Shown piece by piece: positions 31,003 to 40,976 of a DNA stretch of 64,000 bases. The stretch is taken from the NCBI RefSeq assembly GCF_001984215.1, contig NZ_CP019420.1, positions 3,472,001 to 3,536,000 of the forward strand, written 5' to 3'. The notes under the pieces are model-generated. The model was given only the letters and a program-made list of their open reading frames with translations, made no database searches and was not told the DNA's origin. This DNA is from Mycobacterium sp. MS1601. Its GTDB lineage: Bacteria > Actinomycetota > Actinomycetes > Mycobacteriales > Mycobacteriaceae. A program made the position numbers and the translations under genes. Within the stretch, counting starts at the first letter, position 1, and each line of letters starts with the position of its first letter.

Positions 31003-32546
31003 TCAGGCGCGCACAAAGCCCAGGTTGTCGCCGATCACGGTGTTGGGGCCGATCGGCAACTGCGTCGCGTCGTCTCCGGCGACGGTGACGAATTCGATGC
31101 GCTCCCGCCAGACCTTGCGCAGTAGGTCCTCGAAGGCCATGGTGGTCAACTGCTCACCAGGGCAGCGACGGTAGCCGAACCCGAACGGCGCAAACCCTGC
31201 GTAGTCGCACACCGGCATGGGTTGGTCGTCGATGACGCCGAACACCGTGCCGAACGCACTGCTGCGTAACGCGGCTTTGCGTCCGTCCTTGACGGCGACG
31301 TCCGTGGGTTGGAACGGGCACTGCGCCAAGCCCATCTGATGGATGCGTGCCTCGTCGACGTCTTGGCTGGTGGGCGCGTTGCGATAACGCGCAGGATCGA
31401 AGGCGTCGGGGTTGGTCCACTGCACCGGATCCTTGCTGGTGGCCGGGTGAGGTGTGGCCACGTAGTTGTGACGTTCGAACACCGGTTCCCTGGTCTCGGC
31501 CACCGCCGAGATGCTGCCGCCATTCGGGAGATGACCCGAAAGAGTTCCATCACAAAGCGCTCGAGTGGTGGAAACGCACTGCCATCGGGCTCGTCGAAGG
31601 CTCCGGACATGGTCTTTGTGAACGAATCCTTGGTTGCTGCGTCGCCGGTGTCACGACCCAGTGTCGCCATGATGTTGTAGAGGCTGTTGCCCCACTGGCT
31701 GAACGCGACGAAGTTGTGGAAGCACTCGAACACCACGTCCTTGTGGTTGAAGTGCTCGCTGTCCTCGCCGTTCTTGAGCCAGAACCACGCGAACGTCTTG
31801 TCGGCGTCTTGGATGGTGCCGGATTCGATGTCGGCCAGCCTGTCGTCGATCCACTGCTTCAGGAACGCCAGGTGGCCCCGGACGGTCATGTAGTTGTCGT
31901 GAACGATCTTCTGTGTCGGATCACGATACGCCAGAACGGTATTGAAGCTGGCGCCGATCTCGCGGACCTCAGCGGGAATGGCGTCGCCGGTGACACCGAG
32001 ATGCAGATCCCAGTAGAGATCCCAGAAGGTGTCCAGGTAGGTCTGCATCAGTGGTTTGTCGGCGTTGGACGGGCTGAACAGGCCGTCGAAGAACGTCGTC
32101 ACCTTCGCTTGGTATGCGCCGGCGTAGAGATCAGGCGTGACAGCCGACATGTAGATGCGTTTACGCAGATTGTCAGGGCCGCGCTTCTCGAGGCCCTGCA
32201 AAAAGACGGTGACCCCATCTTCTGGAGCAGGACCCCACTGATCGCTGAGCAGCCCCCACATGTCGTAGGGCAGCGCGTTCTCCTTGGTCAGCGCCACGTC
32301 GATCATCGGCAGCACCGGCCGTTGGCCCTCGATCACGCTGTTCTGAAAGAACGGGACGATGACGTTGTCGACGTACTCCGCGTCGAATTCCTGCAGATAC
32401 TGCTGCCTCAGCCGCGACACCTCGTCGGAAGCCGCGGTGTCCTCGACCGTGGCCACCTCGGTTGTCGTGCTGCAGCCCGCCAGTGACTGCGCGGACACCA
32501 CAGCAACTGCCCCGGCGCCGCCGGCCAGGAAAGCACGTCTGCGCAT
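31003..32546 (-). pseudogene. Tat-exported cytochrome P450-like lipoprotein, frameshifted
   Basis: Two reading frames join into one 514-residue protein if one base is restored near 31505-31525. The first part begins with a twin-arginine signal (MRRRAFLAGG) ending in a lipobox (SLAGC), unusual for a P450, and runs through a helix where the I-helix should be (FECFHNFVAFSQWGNS, with no AGxxT) to the ExxR motif ELFR. After the shift the other frame gives ETREPVFERHNY, PDAFDPARY and the haem site FGFGYRRCPGE with its cysteine. The missing I-helix Thr recalls CYP74-like P450s that use peroxides instead of O2. GGAG precedes the ATG. Frameshift may be real or a sequencing error. Confidence 0.8.
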
Positions 32547-32683
32547 CCCGCTGTCTCCTCTTTTTTTTGAAAGGCGATGACGAGAATTTACGCACGAGAA
32601 AGAAGAATCAGCAACCCCTGTTTGGTACCGCCGATGCCGACGAGTTGGTCGACACCCTGCTCGAACTCACCGTCGGCAGGGTG

Positions 32684-33304
32684 CTATCCGAGGCCGCTGA
32701 CCCGTAACGCGCCGTCCACGGCCAGCGTGGGAACGTCGAGTGTCTTGGAGCCCAGATCGTGGCGTGCGCCGGTGATCTCGACGATCTCGGAAGTGCCGCC
32801 CAGCAGCGCCGCCGCAACCGTCAGCTCCGCAATCGAGCCGAACGGATCGGCAGTTCCGTGGGTGAAGACCGTCGGTACGGTGATCTGTGGCAGGTGCTCG
32901 GTGCGGGCCCGCTCGGGCTTGCCCGGTGGGTGCAGGGGGTAGGAGAACAAGGTGAGTGCCGCCAAGTCGGCACCCTCGGCGGCGACCATGGACGTCATCC
33001 GGCCACCGTAGGAATGCCCGCCGGCCAGTACCGGACCAGCCGTCAGGGTGTGGGCGAGGTCGATGGCCTCGAGGATTCCTGCCTGATCAGCTGCCGCCGA
33101 CCCTGACGGCGGCCCCTTCGGGCGACGACGTCGGTAGGGCAGGTTGTAGCGGATGGCCAGCCAGCCGCGCCGGGCCCACTCGTCGCAGATCCTGCCCAGC
33201 AGCGGAGCCTCTCGGCTGCCGCCGGCACCGTGGGTCAGCAGAACCACGCCGGTGGGGGCACCCTGGGGCTCGTGGGCCACCCCGGCGATGACGTCGAGGT
33301 TCAT
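32684..33304 (-). CDS. Small alpha/beta hydrolase (Tex30/dienelactone-hydrolase-like)
   Basis: 206 residues. Features: [13 protein letters not shown] oxyanion region, nucleophile elbow GGHSYGGRM, acid loop [10 protein letters not shown] and catalytic His in GARHDL. This is the KANL3/Tex30 type of alpha/beta hydrolase; substrate unknown. Its ATG overlaps the thiD stop (ATGA). In M. tuberculosis a similar protein (Rv0421c) also follows thiD, so the pair is conserved and probably shares the TPP riboswitch transcript. Confidence 0.88.
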   Translation of the reverse strand: MNLDVIAGVAHEPQGAPTGVVLLTHGAGGSREAPLLGRICDEWARRGWLAIRYNLPYRRRRPKGPPSGSAAADQAGILEAIDLAHTLTAGPVLAGGHSYGGRMTSMVAAEGADLAALTLFSYPLHPPGKPERARTEHLPQITVPTVFTHGTADPFGSIAELTVAAALLGGTSEIVEITGARHDLGSKTLDVPTLAVDGALRVSGLG

Positions 33305-34131
33305 GTCTGCAGCCGGAACAGTGCGTTGACCGGACCGTGGCCGTGACCCAGCGGATAGGCGGTCCGAATGCATTCGGTCACCCAGGTTTTCGCGAAATCC
33401 ACCGCCTCGGGCACCGAAAAGCCATGTGCCAGAGCGCACGTGGTCGCCGCGGCCAGGGTATCTCCGGCTCCGTGGTCGTGGCCGGTGTCCACCCGCGGTG
33501 CGTGGAACTCGTGGAATTCGGTGCCGTCGAACAGCAGGTCGGGGCTGGCGTCCGACGACCGCAAATGCCCACCTTTGACCAGGGCCCACTGCGGACCGAG
33601 TGCGTGCAGCGCGCGGGCCGCCTCTTTCTGGGTCGCCTCGTCGACCACCTCGATGTCGACCAGCAGGCGCACCTCGTCGAGGTTGGGGGTCACCAGGGTG
33701 GCCAGCGGGAACAGTTCGGTGCGCAGGGCCGACAGTGCGCTGGGGTGCAGCAGCGGATCGCCGTGCATCGATGCGCACACCGGGTCGACCACCAGGGGAG
33801 TGCCTGCGCATTCGGCCTGCCAGGTCTCGGCCACGCAGCCGATGATCTCCGCGGACGCCAGCATCCCCGTCTTGGCCGCCTGGATTCCGATGTCGGAGGC
33901 CACCGCACTCATCTGCCCGGCGATGATGTCCAGCGGTATCTCGTGAAAACCCTTGACGCCCAGGGAGTTCTGCACGGTGACCGCAACGACGGTCACGCAC
34001 CCGTGCAGTCCCAGCATCGCGAAGGTGCGCATGTCGGCCTGGATGCCCGCGCCGCCACCGGAGTCGGAGCCGGCGATGGTCATGACGCGGTGCGGGGTGT
34101 GCCCGGGCAGGGGCAACGGCAAAAAGTTCAC
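33301..34131 (-). CDS. thiD: Hydroxymethylpyrimidine/phosphomethylpyrimidine kinase ThiD
   Basis: 276-residue ribokinase-fold enzyme: [46 protein letters not shown] and the catalytic [11 protein letters not shown] (first D of the anion hole). It phosphorylates HMP twice for joining to thiazole by ThiE. The GTG start follows a GGGAG that is also the 3' strand of the riboswitch; an ATG 48 bases downstream is possible but leaves the GGGAG unused. thiC, which precedes thiD in M. tuberculosis, is absent; an MFS gene lies beyond the riboswitch instead. Confidence 0.95.
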   Translation of the reverse strand: MNFLPLPLPGHTPHRVMTIAGSDSGGGAGIQADMRTFAMLGLHGCVTVVAVTVQNSLGVKGFHEIPLDIIAGQMSAVASDIGIQAAKTGMLASAEIIGCVAETWQAECAGTPLVVDPVCASMHGDPLLHPSALSALRTELFPLATLVTPNLDEVRLLVDIEVVDEATQKEAARALHALGPQWALVKGGHLRSSDASPDLLFDGTEFHEFHAPRVDTGHDHGAGDTLAAATTCALAHGFSVPEAVDFAKTWVTECIRTAYPLGHGHGPVNALFRLQT

Positions 34132-34135
34132 TTCA

Positions 34136-34220
34136 CTCCCTACGCCGGTATTACCCGGTCAGGTTCGTACGGTCGACGGCCCCAGCCGTCCTCTCAGCGC
34201 ACTTGGTGTGCACTCCCGCG
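34136..34220 (-). promoter_or_regulatory. TPP riboswitch upstream of thiD
   Basis: Read on the minus strand the conserved blocks are GCGCTGAGAGGACGGC, GAACCTGACCGGGTAATACC and GGCGTAGGGAG. A P2 stem TGCAC/GTGCG closes beside CTGAGAG. I do not see a strong P1 helix by eye. The final GGGAG lies 4 bases before the thiD GTG and would serve as its ribosome site, so ligand binding should hide it. Controls thiD and the downstream hydrolase. Confidence 0.92.
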
Positions 34221-34365
34221 TGGTGCTCGTGTGGGTTCCGATGCCCAACTTAGCGCAGGCGTCGGGAATAGGAATTGCGCCCCGATGATTTACATAGCTA
34301 ACATATACAAGTTGTGGCGCACACCGTGGTGGGCTGCTGGCCGACTCAGATACGAAACGAAGAAG

Positions 34366-36108
34366 ATGACTGCCGAGCTCACGACTGACACCAGCCTCAA
34401 CGACACCGCGCGCCGCCGGATCCGGATGGATCACGACCACCCCCGCTACAAGTGGATCGTCTTGTCCAACACCACGTTGGGCACGCTGTTGGCCACCATC
34501 AACGCCTCTATCGTGTTGATCTCCCTGCCGGCGATCTTCCGCGGTATCGGGCTCAACCCCCTGGCCCCCGGCAACGTCAGCTACCTGCTGTGGATGCTGA
34601 TGGGATATTTGGTGGTCACCGCCGTGCTGGTAGTCCCGTTCGGCCGGCTGGGGGACATGCTGGGTCGGGTCCGCATCTACAACCTCGGCTTCGTCGTGTT
34701 CACCGTGGCCGCCGTCGCGCTGTCCTTCGACCCCTTCCAGATGGGCGGCGGGGCGGTGTGGCTGATCGCCTGGCGCGTGGTCCAGGGTGTCGGTGGTGCC
34801 ATGCTGATGTCGTCCTCGTCGGCCATCCTGACCGACGCCTTTCCCGCCAACCAGCGGGGGATGGCGCTGGGCGTCAACATGGTCTCGGCGGTGGCCGGCT
34901 CGTTCCTGGGCCTGCTGATCGGCGGCTTCCTGTCCGAATGGCACTGGCAGGCGATCTTCTGGGTAGGAGTGCCGATCGGTCTGGCCGGCACCGTCTGGAG
35001 TCTGCGTTCACTCAAGGAACTCGGCTCCCGCACTCCCGGCAAGCTGGACTGGGCGGGCACGTTGACCTTCGGCATCGGGCTGACCGTCCTGCTGCTGGGC
35101 ATCACCTACGGCATCCAGCCCTACGGTGACTCCAGCACCGGGTGGACCAATCCGATGGTGCTCGGTTCCATCGCGCTGGGCCTGGCGCTGTTGGTGGTGT
35201 TCTGCGTCGTCGAGCTCAAGGTCGCCGCACCGATGGTCGATATGCGACTGTTCCGGTCGGCCTCGTTCGGGATGGGCAACTTGGCCGGACTGCTGTCTTC
35301 GGTGGGCCGCGGCGGACTGCAGTTCATGCTCATCATCTGGCTGCAGGGCATCTGGCTTCCTTTGCACGGGTACAGCTTTGAATCGACGCCGTTGTGGGCG
35401 GGTATCTATCTGCTGCCGATCACGGTCGGCTTCCTGGTGGCCGGCCCCATCGCCGGATCGCTGTCGGACCGCTTTGGTGCGCGACCGTTCACCGTCGGCG
35501 GCATGGTCCTCATGGCAGTGACATTTGTTGCCCTGCTGCTCATCCCGGTGAACTTCGACTACTGGCTGTTCGCTCTGATCGTGTTCCTCAACGGGCTGGG
35601 CGGCGGCATCTTCACCGCGCCCAACACCGCGGCCATCATGTCGAGTGTGCCCGCATCGCAGCGTGGTTCGGCCTCCGGTGTGCGCGCCACGTTCTTCAAC
35701 GCCGGCTCGTCTCTGTCGATCGGCATCTTCTTCTCGCTGATGATCGTCGGTCTGGCCAACACACTGCCGTCGGCGCTCAGCACCGGATTGCAGGCTCAGG
35801 GAGTGTCTGCCGACGTCGCCCAGGACGTGGCCGGCCTGCCGCCGGTGGGCAGTCTGTTCGCGGCATTCCTGGGTTACAACCCGATTGCCGAACTGCTCGA
35901 GCCGTCACATGCGCTGCAGCAGCCGGGAGTGAATGCCGATGTGCTGACGGGTAAGACATTCTTCCCCGAGCTCATCACCGAACCGTTCCACACCGGCCTG
36001 GTGGTGGTGTTCTCGGCGGCCGCGGTGATGATGGTGCTGGGTGCTATCGCTTCGTGGATGTCGCCGGGCCGCTACGCCGACGCCCCTGGCGCCGACAACG
36101 CCGCCTGA
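34366..36108 (+). CDS. MFS drug exporter, DHA2 family (14 TM)
   Basis: 580-residue major-facilitator protein with about 14 membrane segments. Motif A is [14 protein letters not shown]; the DHA2 pattern [15 protein letters not shown] occurs in the first helix and [17 protein letters not shown] mid-protein. An insertion of soluble-looking sequence (about 470-540, [21 protein letters not shown]...) sits before the last helix, as in EmrB/LfrA-type pumps. Proton-driven efflux of hydrophobic compounds is likely. Start ATG after GAAGAAG. Its 3' end overlaps the converging LacI-type gene by 37 bp. Confidence 0.9.
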   Translation: MTAELTTDTSLNDTARRRIRMDHDHPRYKWIVLSNTTLGTLLATINASIVLISLPAIFRGIGLNPLAPGNVSYLLWMLMGYLVVTAVLVVPFGRLGDMLGRVRIYNLGFVVFTVAAVALSFDPFQMGGGAVWLIAWRVVQGVGGAMLMSSSSAILTDAFPANQRGMALGVNMVSAVAGSFLGLLIGGFLSEWHWQAIFWVGVPIGLAGTVWSLRSLKELGSRTPGKLDWAGTLTFGIGLTVLLLGITYGIQPYGDSSTGWTNPMVLGSIALGLALLVVFCVVELKVAAPMVDMRLFRSASFGMGNLAGLLSSVGRGGLQFMLIIWLQGIWLPLHGYSFESTPLWAGIYLLPITVGFLVAGPIAGSLSDRFGARPFTVGGMVLMAVTFVALLLIPVNFDYWLFALIVFLNGLGGGIFTAPNTAAIMSSVPASQRGSASGVRATFFNAGSSLSIGIFFSLMIVGLANTLPSALSTGLQAQGVSADVAQDVAGLPPVGSLFAAFLGYNPIAELLEPSHALQQPGVNADVLTGKTFFPELITEPFHTGLVVVFSAAAVMMVLGAIASWMSPGRYADAPGADNAA

Positions 36109-37127
36109 TGTGACGGCGGTGGCGCCGTCGACCCGCGCACCACGAGTTTCAGCGGGAACTGTACGGACAGCGGCGGGCGGTGTGGTTGGGCGAGCAGTTC
36201 GAGCAGCATGCGTGCCGCCTCGGCGCCGATGTCCTGGTTGGGAATTCCGATGGTGGTCAGCGGGGGCCGCAGCTTGTCCAGGAATGGCATGTCGTTGAAG
36301 CCGACGACACTGATCTGGTCGGGACAGCAGATGCCGCGCTCGGCGAACACGTCGTAGCAGCCAAGGGCGATCAGGTCGTTGCCCGCGACGATGGCGGTGA
36401 AATCGGTGCCCGCGTCGAGCAGCCCGCGCAAGGTCTCGGCGCCGGCCTCCTCGCTCCAACTCGCACACGTGGCGGTCAGGGCAGGGTCCTCGTCGGCGCC
36501 GTGGTCACGGATGGCGGCCCGGAAGGCGCGGGCACGTGCCACACCCGTCGACGTGGTCTCGGGCCCGCCCAGGTGTGCGATCCGGCGATGGCCCAGCGCG
36601 GTCAGGTGCTGCACCGCCAGATACACCCCGGCCGGGTCGTCGGGTGCCACCGCAGGGGCGTCGACCCCATCGGGGCGGCGGTTGACCATCACCATCACGA
36701 CGCCCTGCTGGTGCAGCTGGATCAGCAGGGGGTGTTCGATCCGGGCCGTCGCGACGATCAAGCCCTCCACCTGCCGCGACAGCAGAGAGTCGACCAAACC
36801 TTGTTCGCGTGCCTGGTCGTTGTCGGTGTTGACGACGAGTGCGCTGTAGCCCGCCGCCTCGAGGGTGCGCTCGATGCCGCGCAGGATCGGCGGGAACAGC
36901 GGATTGGTGAGATCAGGGATGAGAACCCCGATGGTGCCCGACTTGGCCGTCTTGAGGCCGCGGGCGATGGGGTTGGGTCGGTAGCCCAACGACTCGGCTG
37001 CCCGGATCACCCGGCGCGCCGTCTCGTTGTTGACCAGACCGCGCGTGGCCGGGTTCAGTGCCCGGGATGCTGTGGCGGCATGCACACCCGCCGCCACAGC
37101 CACGTCACGCAAGGTCGGGGTCGACAC
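36072..37127 (-). CDS. LacI-family transcriptional regulator
   Basis: 351 residues from the chosen GTG. N-terminal LacI helix-turn-helix [20 protein letters not shown] with hinge, then a periplasmic-binding-like ligand domain ([41 protein letters not shown]). Divergent from an SsuABC-like operon; two near-identical LacI-type operator sites lie in the gap, one close to each promoter, supporting control of both units by this protein. An in-frame extension upstream of the GTG is open but has no better ribosome site. Confidence 0.9.
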   Translation of the reverse strand: MSTPTLRDVAVAAGVHAATASRALNPATRGLVNNETARRVIRAAESLGYRPNPIARGLKTAKSGTIGVLIPDLTNPLFPPILRGIERTLEAAGYSALVVNTDNDQAREQGLVDSLLSRQVEGLIVATARIEHPLLIQLHQQGVVMVMVNRRPDGVDAPAVAPDDPAGVYLAVQHLTALGHRRIAHLGGPETTSTGVARARAFRAAIRDHGADEDPALTATCASWSEEAGAETLRGLLDAGTDFTAIVAGNDLIALGCYDVFAERGICCPDQISVVGFNDMPFLDKLRPPLTTIGIPNQDIGAEAARMLLELLAQPHRPPLSVQFPLKLVVRGSTAPPPSHQAALSAPGASA

Positions 37128-37204
37128 GGATGTCAGCTTAGAGAGCCGCGTCGCAGAACACGTGTCGCCGCGGCGGACCGACAACAGATTGCCTGTGCCT
37201 TGTT

Positions 37205-37218
37205 GCACTCGATTGCAC
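37205..37218. promoter_or_regulatory. LacI-type operator O1
   Basis: TGCACTCGATTGCA, a near-perfect palindrome centred on CG as expected for LacI-family sites. It lies about 80 bases upstream of the regulator's own start codon and suggests autoregulation. Confidence 0.65.
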
Positions 37219-37333
37219 GGGTTGCTCTGGCATGGAGGCTCCTCGTTGAGCAGCTAAACGACGGGAAAGTGCCGCTTCTAGCTGGAACAATAGGCCGCTC
37301 GTGATTCTCATCACAGGAAGTTCGCAGAAATCG

Positions 37334-37363
37334 TTGACATGGATACGGCCGGATTGCTTAGCT
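37334..37363 (+). promoter_or_regulatory. Sigma-A-type promoter of the ABC operon
   Basis: Consensus -35 TTGACA at 37334-37339, 18-base spacer, then TTAGCT as a possible -10 at 37358-37363. The second operator begins 6 bases later, where the transcription start is expected, so repressor binding would block initiation. Confidence 0.55.
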
Positions 37364-37368
37364 AGGTT

Positions 37369-37382
37369 TGCAATCGATTGTG
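37369..37382. promoter_or_regulatory. LacI-type operator O2
   Basis: TGCAATCGATTGTG, containing the perfect palindrome CAATCGATTG. It shares TGCANTCGATTG with O1, 164 bp away, which would allow a loop between the two sites. Confidence 0.65.
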
Positions 37383-37436
37383 ACGACCGGCGCAGCGGGG
37401 CGCGGCGCGCAATTGTGCACGGGCGGAGGATTTCTC

Positions 37437-38513
37437 GTGACTTCAGCATCGACAGATCGAAAGGCGGGCGTGCGCCGGGCAGTGACAACGGCTGCCGCGT
37501 GCGGGGCACTGCTGTTCACGGCGGCTTGTGGCGGGGGCGGCGACGCCGCCGGCCCATCCAGCGAAGGCGGCGGCGGTGGTGAGCGGGAGAAACTGATCGT
37601 CTCCATGCCCGTGATCCCACCCAACTTCGTACACGTCATGCCCTGGGTCGCTCAGGACCAGGGCTTCTACGACCAGTTCGGGGTCGACGTCGAGCTCGTC
37701 AGCCTCGACACCGGCGTGACCGCACTGCGTGGCGCGGAAGCGGGCTCCGCCGACATCGCGGCGGTTCCCACCCCCACGCTGATCAATGCCGTCGCTCAAG
37801 GCGGCTCGGCCAAGGCCTTTTACACCTACTCCGACAAACTCGACGTGCAGATGGTCACCACTGCGGACGTCAACGGGTGTGAGGACCTGCGGGGCAAGGT
37901 CGTCGGTGTGGACGAGGTGGGCGGCTTCGCCGAGGTGCTGACCAAGATGTACTACACCTCGTGTGGGTTGACGCAGGAAGACGTCACCTATGGCAACTTC
38001 CCCGGTGCCGAGGGCCAGGCCATGGCGCAGGGTCAGTCGTCCTCGGGTGTGCTGCACATCGACGAGGCCCAGGGCGTCATGGAACAGTTCCCGGATGCCG
38101 GTCTGAAATCCGTGGTGAATCTGTGGGACGTCGTGCCCGATTGGCACTACGCCGGATTCGCCGCACCGGAGTCGATTCTGCAGGAACGTCGCGACGCCAT
38201 CGTGGCGTTCACCGCCGCCAACATCGCCGCCAACCGGTTCATGACCGACACCGCGAACAAGGAGGCCGTCCTCGACACCGCCGAGGAGGTCACCGGTCTG
38301 GACCGCGAGATCCTCTCGCAGACCTACGACACCTTCATCGCCGACGAACTGTTCCCCGATGACAACGGCTATTCCCAGGAAATGGTGGATTTCACCGCCG
38401 ATCAGCAGGTGAAGCTGGGCAACATCACCGAGGACATCAAGCCGACCTACGAGCAGTTGGTCGACACCACGATCTACGACGACGCACTCGCGCTCTACGA
38501 AGAGAAGTCCTGA
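37437..38513 (+). CDS. ABC transporter substrate-binding lipoprotein (NMT1/SsuA-like)
   Basis: 358 residues; signal peptide and lipobox (FTAAC), then a Gly/Ser linker and an NMT1-type binding domain: VAQDQGFYDQFGVDVELVSL, ALRGAEAGSADIAAVPTPTL, LRGKVVGVDEVGG. Family ligands include sulfonates, nitrate, riboflavin and pyrimidine precursors. GTG start has GGAGGA 5 bases upstream. First gene of an operon with an ATPase and two permeases, under a LacI-type regulator, unusual for sulfonate uptake. Confidence 0.9.
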   Translation: MTSASTDRKAGVRRAVTTAAACGALLFTAACGGGGDAAGPSSEGGGGGEREKLIVSMPVIPPNFVHVMPWVAQDQGFYDQFGVDVELVSLDTGVTALRGAEAGSADIAAVPTPTLINAVAQGGSAKAFYTYSDKLDVQMVTTADVNGCEDLRGKVVGVDEVGGFAEVLTKMYYTSCGLTQEDVTYGNFPGAEGQAMAQGQSSSGVLHIDEAQGVMEQFPDAGLKSVVNLWDVVPDWHYAGFAAPESILQERRDAIVAFTAANIAANRFMTDTANKEAVLDTAEEVTGLDREILSQTYDTFIADELFPDDNGYSQEMVDFTADQQVKLGNITEDIKPTYEQLVDTTIYDDALALYEEKS

Positions 38514-38598
38514 CCTTCGCCTCACGGTGCCGTTGGCGGCCAACAGATCACGGCCGTCACCGGCGCCGCACCATCACCGAACATCGAAAGGCGCCGTC

Positions 38599-39384
38599 GT
38601 GGCGAATGTCGACATCAAGGACCTCTCGAAGCACTTCGGGCCGCTGAGTGTCTTCGACAACATCAACCTGCACGTCGACGAATACGAATTCGTCTCCATC
38701 CTGGGGCCCAGCGGCTGCGGCAAGACCACGCTGCTGCGCATCGTGGCCGGCATCGAGCAGGCCACCGGTGGCGCTGTCTTCATCAGCGGTGAGCAGAACT
38801 CCAAGCCACGCCCTGACATGACGTTGGTGTTCCAGAACTTTCGGCTGCTGCCTTGGCGCACGGTCCAGGACAATGTCGGCTACGGCCTGCGACTGCGCGG
38901 CCACAGCAAGTCGAAGGCACGGGAAGCGGCGCAGCAATATGTCGACATGGTGGGGCTGCAGGGGCGCGAGAAGAAGTACCCCTACCAACTCTCCGGCGGC
39001 ATGCAGCAACGTGTCGGTCTGGCCCGCGCCCTGGCCATCCGGCCCGAAATCCTCTTGATGGACGAGCCTTTCGGTGCGCTCGACGCCCAGACCCGCGAGC
39101 TCATGCAGGAGGAACTGCTGCGCATCTGGTCGGCCGACCGCAAGACGGTCATCTTCGTCACCCACTCCATCGACGAGGCGATCGTGTTGTCGGACCGGGT
39201 GGTGGTGATGCAGGCCAACCCGGGCCGGATCGTCGAGGACATCACCATCCCGTTCGAGCGTCCGCGCAATGCCGCCACCATCCGGGTGGACCCGGTGTTC
39301 GCCGAACTGCGGGCGCGGATGTGGTCGCTGCTGCGGCAGGAAGAACTGAAGGCCGGTTCTCTACACGGAGTCAGTGGTGACTGA
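38599..39384 (+). CDS. ABC transporter ATP-binding protein (SsuB/TauB-like)
   Basis: 261 residues with Walker A GPSGCGKTT, Q-loop VFQNFRLLPW, signature LSGGMQQRVGLARAL, Walker B LLMDEPFGALD and H-loop VTHSIDEA, the NrtD/SsuB/TauB type. The GTG start has AAAGG upstream and is where homology begins; the open frame extends 72 bases further 5'. An 85-bp gap separates it from the binding-protein gene. Its end overlaps the first permease. Confidence 0.93.
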   Translation: MANVDIKDLSKHFGPLSVFDNINLHVDEYEFVSILGPSGCGKTTLLRIVAGIEQATGGAVFISGEQNSKPRPDMTLVFQNFRLLPWRTVQDNVGYGLRLRGHSKSKAREAAQQYVDMVGLQGREKKYPYQLSGGMQQRVGLARALAIRPEILLMDEPFGALDAQTRELMQEELLRIWSADRKTVIFVTHSIDEAIVLSDRVVVMQANPGRIVEDITIPFERPRNAATIRVDPVFAELRARMWSLLRQEELKAGSLHGVSGD

Positions 39385-40144
39385 CGGCACGTTGAGCAGA
39401 AGCCGAATCTGGCAGCTGCGCATCGGTTTTGCCATCTTCGTGCTGGCGCTGTGGTACGTCGTCGCCATCACCACCGGTGATCTGTTCCTGGCCGAACCGC
39501 ACGTCATCGCCCAGCGGCTGTGGCAGTCGGTCCTGGACGGCGAGTTCCTGCAGTACGCCCAGCCCACGGCGTACATCATCGCCGTCGGTGCCGCCCTCGG
39601 AGTGGGCCTCGGTGTGCCGGTCGGCCTGCTCATCGGGCGGGTCCGGTGGCTTTACTGGCTGACCGAGGCGCCCATCAACATCTTCTACACCACCCCGCTG
39701 GTCGCGCTGATCCCCTTCATCCTGGTGATCCTCGGCTTCAACAACACCTCGAAGATCCTGATCGTCTTCCTGTTCACCGTCCTACCGGTGATCATCAACA
39801 CCGCGTCGGGGGTGCGCACCGTCGACCCCGACCTGCTGGAGCTCACCCGGTCGTTCTGCGCGCCCGAGTGGACGGTCTGGCGCGACGTCCTGATCCCCGG
39901 CGCGCTCCCCGCCATCATGACCGGCCTGCGGATCGGTCTGATCCATGCTCTGGTGGGCGCCGTTCTCGCCGACTTCTACGCCGGCGCCAGCGGCTTCGGG
40001 TACCTGATCATCCTGTACTCCAACCGCTTCGACATCGCCGGTGCGCTGGGACCGGTGCTGGTGCTCGCGGCAACCGGGACCCTGATAGCCACCCTGCTCA
40101 AAGGCGCGCAGCGCCGACTCTCGCCGTGGCAAGGAGCGTCATGA
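39374..40144 (+). CDS. ABC transporter permease (SsuC-like) 1
   Basis: 256 residues, about six membrane segments, BPD_transp_1 fold. The ATPase-docking loop is LELTRSFCAPEWTVWRDVLIPGALPAIMTGLRIGL. Overlaps the ATPase gene by 11 bases and the next permease by 4 (ATGA). Start GTG at 39374 or the next codon. Confidence 0.92.
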   Translation: MVTDGTLSRSRIWQLRIGFAIFVLALWYVVAITTGDLFLAEPHVIAQRLWQSVLDGEFLQYAQPTAYIIAVGAALGVGLGVPVGLLIGRVRWLYWLTEAPINIFYTTPLVALIPFILVILGFNNTSKILIVFLFTVLPVIINTASGVRTVDPDLLELTRSFCAPEWTVWRDVLIPGALPAIMTGLRIGLIHALVGAVLADFYAGASGFGYLIILYSNRFDIAGALGPVLVLAATGTLIATLLKGAQRRLSPWQGAS

Positions 40145-40971
40145 CCCACACCGTAGGTGCCGCACTCCCCATGCCCACCCCCGCGCCCGCCGCGCCGAAA
40201 GCGCGCCGCCCCGCACGGGTGAGCGCGCAGCGGCTGATCTGGTTCCTGGGTCTGCTGATCGTGCCCGTGGCGTGGGAGCTCTACGCCGCGTTCGCGGACA
40301 GCCCGTTGATCGTGGGACCCATCGCGGTGCTGGAAGCGGGCGTCGAGATGGCCCGCGACGGTGAGCTCACCACCGCGATCTGGCAGAGCGCATCGGTGTT
40401 CGTGGTGGGGATGGCCCTGGGCACTGCGTTCGGCCTGCTGGTCGGCATACTGGTGGGCCGGTTCCGGTCGATGGACGTCATGCTGGATCCCTACATCTCG
40501 GCGCTTTTCGCGACGCCACTGGTGGCCGTCATCCCGATTCTGGTGGTGGCGTTGGGCTTCGGCTTCTTCGCGAAGGTGGTGATCGTCGCGATGTTCGCCT
40601 TCTTCCCGGTGACCATCAACACCGCGGCCGGCGTCCGGGGTGTGCCCCGCGATCTGGACGAACTGGCCCGGTCGTTCTGCTCGACCGAGCTGCAGGCCTG
40701 GCGCGACATCCTGATCCCCGGGGCACTGCCGTTCATCGTCACCGGTATCCGGCTTGCGGTCGGACGTTCCCTGATCGCGGTGGTGGTGGCCGAATTCTCC
40801 ACTGCGGTGACCGGTCTGGGCTTTCTGATCCTGGTGAACTCACGCCGGTTCAACATGGCCGAGTCGCTGGTACCGGTGGTGCTCCTGATGATCACCGGTT
40901 TCGTTCTCTACACGGCGCTCAAGAGCGTCGAGACCCGGCTGGCACCGTGGATCGTCCGCACCGCCGAATAG
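40141..40971 (+). CDS. ABC transporter permease (SsuC-like) 2
   Basis: 276 residues with a proline/alanine-rich cytosolic lead, then the same fold as the preceding permease; docking loop DELARSFCSTELQAWRDILIPGALPFIVTGIRLAV. Two different permeases imply a heterodimeric channel, less common than the SsuC homodimer. Converges with the M24 gene, 5 bp apart. Confidence 0.92.
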   Translation: MTHTVGAALPMPTPAPAAPKARRPARVSAQRLIWFLGLLIVPVAWELYAAFADSPLIVGPIAVLEAGVEMARDGELTTAIWQSASVFVVGMALGTAFGLLVGILVGRFRSMDVMLDPYISALFATPLVAVIPILVVALGFGFFAKVVIVAMFAFFPVTINTAAGVRGVPRDLDELARSFCSTELQAWRDILIPGALPFIVTGIRLAVGRSLIAVVVAEFSTAVTGLGFLILVNSRRFNMAESLVPVVLLMITGFVLYTALKSVETRLAPWIVRTAE

Positions 40972-40976
40972 TGCGG

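Larger units (their letters stand above)
37128..37436. other. Divergent control region between lacI-type gene and ABC operon
   Basis: 309-bp gap without a credible gene. It holds two matching palindromes (37205-37218 and 37369-37382), a promoter with TTGACA, and a GGAGGA ribosome site for the lipoprotein gene at its right end. Confidence 0.7.

Noticed and set aside
32577..32707. Short open frame ending [23 protein letters not shown] between the P450 and the small hydrolase
   Set aside because: The last 25 codons look protein-like and may be a gene remnant, but there is no plausible start or family match, so it is not listed as a feature.
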